The notes under the pieces are model-generated. The model was not told the DNA's origin. It ran no database searches and saw only the letters and a list, made by a program, of their open reading frames with translations. The position numbers and the translations under genes were made by a program. From Anaerolineaceae bacterium (GTDB lineage: Bacteria > Planctomycetota > Phycisphaerae > FEN-1346 > JAACEH01): a DNA stretch of 7,849 bases. Positions 5,909-7,849 of the stretch are shown here, one piece after another. How positions within the stretch are numbered: the stretch's first letter is position 1; each line of letters starts with the position of its first letter. The stretch covers positions 1-7,849 of the forward strand of contig JAACEH010000065.1 of assembly GCA_011682595.1 (NCBI GenBank). Reading direction: 5' to 3'.

Positions 5909-7099
5909 CTATCCGAAGACCTGCCGCATCCGGTCGCAGTAGTATTGGACAAGCTCCCACTTGCCGTCCGGGGCGATGCGATGGTCCGGGCAGGGAATGA
6001 AGCCGCCGAGTTCGACCAGCGGCCGCAGCCGTTCGACCTCGGCATCGATGGCCGCCCGGTCGCGGGCGAAGACCACCTTGTTCATGCCGCCCACGCCGCG
6101 CAGCTCTTGCCCGTACTGCCGGCGCCAGGGGGCGATGCTGGCCTGCCAGGTGCCGACCTCGATCGGGAACATGGTGTTGACCCCGTTGGCCAGCCAGGTC
6201 GGAATCAGGGCGTCGATCTTGCCGTCGCAGTCCAGCGACACGATGTCGATGCCGCGAGTGGCCAGCAGGTCGGTGATCCGCTTGTAGTGCGGCCCAACCT
6301 TCGCGTCGAAGATGCTCGGCACCACCAGCGGCCCGTTCTTGAAACATATGTCCTCCCAGAAGTGGCCGAAGTCGAACTTGGCGCCGCTGTCGAGGATGAA
6401 CTTCACGCTCCGGTAGCACAGGTCGGCCACCGTCTGGATGATCTCGTCGTACAACTCTTCGTCGTCGGCCACCAGATAGCACGAACCCTCCATGCCCAGG
6501 ACGTTGCGGATATGGCCGAACAGGCTGCCGCAATGCAGGGCGTAAGGGTAGTCGCGCCGGTCGGCCCTGAGGAACTCCAGCCCTCCCTCGCCGAAGGGGA
6601 CCAGCTTGTCGTTGACGCGAACATTGGTCTTGTTGATCCGATCTTCGCTGAACTCGTAGCGCCACTTGTAATGCTCTTCCCATGAGGCGCGGTCGGTCAG
6701 GGTGTGCTTGATCTCGGCGGGAATTCCCGTCGCCCCGGCCTTCTTCAGGACGATCACGCCGTCGGGGTTCATGAGGTACTGCGACCCGTCAGGCAACTCC
6801 TCCACTACCTTCACCTCGAATCGCGGCATCAGCTCCATATTCGAGTGGAACGTGCTCGACCAGTCGAAGTCGAATCCCAGCCGCTCGGATATGGCTGCGC
6901 AAATGGGGTTGCCGTCCTGCCAGTTCTCGGCCTCGTCGGCCGAAAGGTGGCCCTCCTGTCGCCACTTCTGGAGCGTCTCGTTCCAATAGCCGAAATGCAC
7001 GATGGGCAGCCGGTCGTACGGCTCGTAGTGCAGGACAGCCATCGCCCGCTGCCGGTGGTTCATCGTTTGGCCGGCGCCGCCGGTCGCTTTCTCTATCAT
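5909..7099 (-). CDS. Uroporphyrinogen-decarboxylase-family protein (URO-D-like, non-haem type)
   Basis: A 396-aa protein of the URO-D fold, a family that also includes the corrinoid/coenzyme-M methyltransferases MtaA and MtbA. FGHFWEDICFKNGPLVVP (244-261), SLDCDGKID (288-296) and GGFIPCPDH (365-373) are typical of URO-D-like paralogues abundant in Planctomycetota and other heterotrophs. The Arg-rich N-terminal RQAGRY motif of true HemE, which binds the porphyrin carboxylates, is absent, so it is unlikely to make coproporphyrinogen. A methyl-transfer or decarboxylation role in catabolism is plausible but unproven; the substrate is unknown. The start is ATG 7099, with AGGAG (7110-7106) six bases upstream; a second Met at 7063 has no SD. 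It is monocistronic with its own promoter. Confidence 0.88.
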   Translation of the reverse strand: MIEKATGGAGQTMNHRQRAMAVLHYEPYDRLPIVHFGYWNETLQKWRQEGHLSADEAENWQDGNPICAAISERLGFDFDWSSTFHSNMELMPRFEVKVVEELPDGSQYLMNPDGVIVLKKAGATGIPAEIKHTLTDRASWEEHYKWRYEFSEDRINKTNVRVNDKLVPFGEGGLEFLRADRRDYPYALHCGSLFGHIRNVLGMEGSCYLVADDEELYDEIIQTVADLCYRSVKFILDSGAKFDFGHFWEDICFKNGPLVVPSIFDAKVGPHYKRITDLLATRGIDIVSLDCDGKIDALIPTWLANGVNTMFPIEVGTWQASIAPWRRQYGQELRGVGGMNKVVFARDRAAIDAEVERLRPLVELGGFIPCPDHRIAPDGKWELVQYYCDRMRQVFG

Positions 7100-7126
7100 G
7101 GGTATCTCCTGTCACGTTTTCTCAAC

Positions 7127-7154
7127 CAGCCGCACATCACCCGTCCGGCGGCTG
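7127..7154 (-). other. Leader hairpin upstream of the URO-D-like gene
   Basis: In the predicted 5' leader, CAGCCGC (7154-7148) pairs with GCGGCTG (7133-7127) around a 14-base loop. The 7-bp stem ends 17 bases before the SD. It has no T tract and matches no riboswitch I recognise. It might stabilise the transcript or tune translation. Confidence 0.3.
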
Positions 7155-7166
7155 CAACAGGCCGAG

Positions 7167-7194
7167 ATACTAGCCGATTCCGACGGGATTGCAA
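7167..7194 (-). promoter_or_regulatory. Candidate promoter of the URO-D-like gene
   Basis: On the minus strand, TTGCAA (7194-7189; 4 of 6) and TAGTAT (7172-7167; 4 of 6) have a 16-base spacer. The start site would be near 7160, giving a leader of about 60 nt that contains a hairpin. Confidence 0.45.
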
Positions 7195-7222
7195 GAGACC
7201 GGGGTCACAATTAGGACCGACG

Positions 7223-7248
7223 TGTGGCCAGGTTGAACCTGGGCCACA
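7223..7248. repeat. Imperfect palindrome ending in TGTGGCC/GGCCACA
   Basis: TGTGGCCAGGT (7223-7233 region) pairs with ACCTGGGCCACA (7237-7248) with one bulged base and a tiny loop, about 11-12 bp in total. Its TGTGGC/GCCACA ends match those of the larger palindrome ten bases away, suggesting the same repeat family. No T tract follows on either strand, so it is not a typical terminator. Confidence 0.55.
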
Positions 7249-7257
7249 ACAATGATG

Positions 7258-7337
7258 TGTGGCACGGCGGGGCTTGCCCGCCGTGGCAAGAGTCATGGAA
7301 CGTTCGCCCACGGCCGGACAAGACCGGCCGTGCCACA
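7258..7337. repeat. REP/BIME- or MITE-like double-hairpin element
   Basis: An 80-base element with 11-bp perfect terminal inverted repeats, TGTGGCACGGC (7258-7268) and GCCGTGCCACA (7327-7337). Inside are two perfect 9-bp hairpins: CACGGCGGG/CCCGCCGTG (7263-7271/7277-7285, loop GCTTG) and CACGGCCGG/CCGGCCGTG (7309-7317/7324-7332, six-base loop). The two half-sites are related in inverted orientation, as in bacterial interspersed mosaic elements. It lies 15 bases after the pcm stop, so in the pcm transcript it would form a stable 3' structure. No transposase is encoded here; mobility would have to come from elsewhere. Confidence 0.7.
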
Positions 7338-7352
7338 GGCCCCCCACTGGCG

Positions 7353-7849
<497 letters not shown>

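Noticed and set aside
7258..7337. CRISPR-like repeat or ordinary rho-independent terminator
   Set aside because: The units are hairpins in inverted, not direct, arrangement with no regular spacers, and neither strand has a T tract after the stems.

Overview
This is a GC-rich bacterial window with strong GC bias at third codon positions and Shine-Dalgarno-led genes. Several traits fit a Planctomycetota-like (for example Phycisphaerae-type) environmental bacterium: a secreted sugar-hydrolase-like protein, a large non-haem member of the uroporphyrinogen-decarboxylase (URO-D) family, and dispersed GC-rich palindromes beginning TGTGGC and ending GCCACA. That placement is an inference from gene content; no marker gene here proves it.

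Layout. (1) Positions 1-695, minus strand: the first 231 codons of an exported TIM-barrel glycoside-hydrolase-like protein. (2) A 206-bp divergent intergenic region with a candidate promoter for the next unit. (3) Positions 902-4653, plus strand: a tight aspartate-pathway operon of homoserine dehydrogenase (hom), an ApgM-family phosphomutase-like protein that overlaps hom by ATGA, and aspartate kinase (lysC). A DUF523/TudS-like gene follows 52 bp later (4706-5227). (4) Positions 5228-5908: mostly non-protein DNA holding a complete minus-strand tRNA-Ser(CGA) unit (promoter, tRNA with encoded CCA, intrinsic terminator). It also holds a palindromic three-way-junction candidate and two weak, possibly broken, minus-strand reading frames. 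(5) Positions 5909-7099, minus: the URO-D-like protein with its own promoter. (6) Positions 7100-7352: promoter, leader hairpin and a cluster of three REP/MITE-like palindromes. (7) Positions 7353-7849, minus: the C-terminal 164 codons of protein-L-isoaspartate O-methyltransferase (pcm).

How the genes work together. LysC starts the aspartate pathway and Hom makes homoserine. The gene between them belongs to the family proposed to replace classical homoserine kinase, so the operon looks like a threonine/methionine/lysine branch-point unit. LysC very probably also yields a separate regulatory beta subunit: an in-frame ATG at codon 252 is preceded by a perfect AAGGAGG eight bases upstream, exactly at the catalytic/ACT domain junction.

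I did not find a defence system, CRISPR array, transposase or clearly new multi-gene system. The best leads are the internal lysC start, the putative alternative homoserine kinase, the palindrome cluster and the structured DNA beside the tRNA gene.
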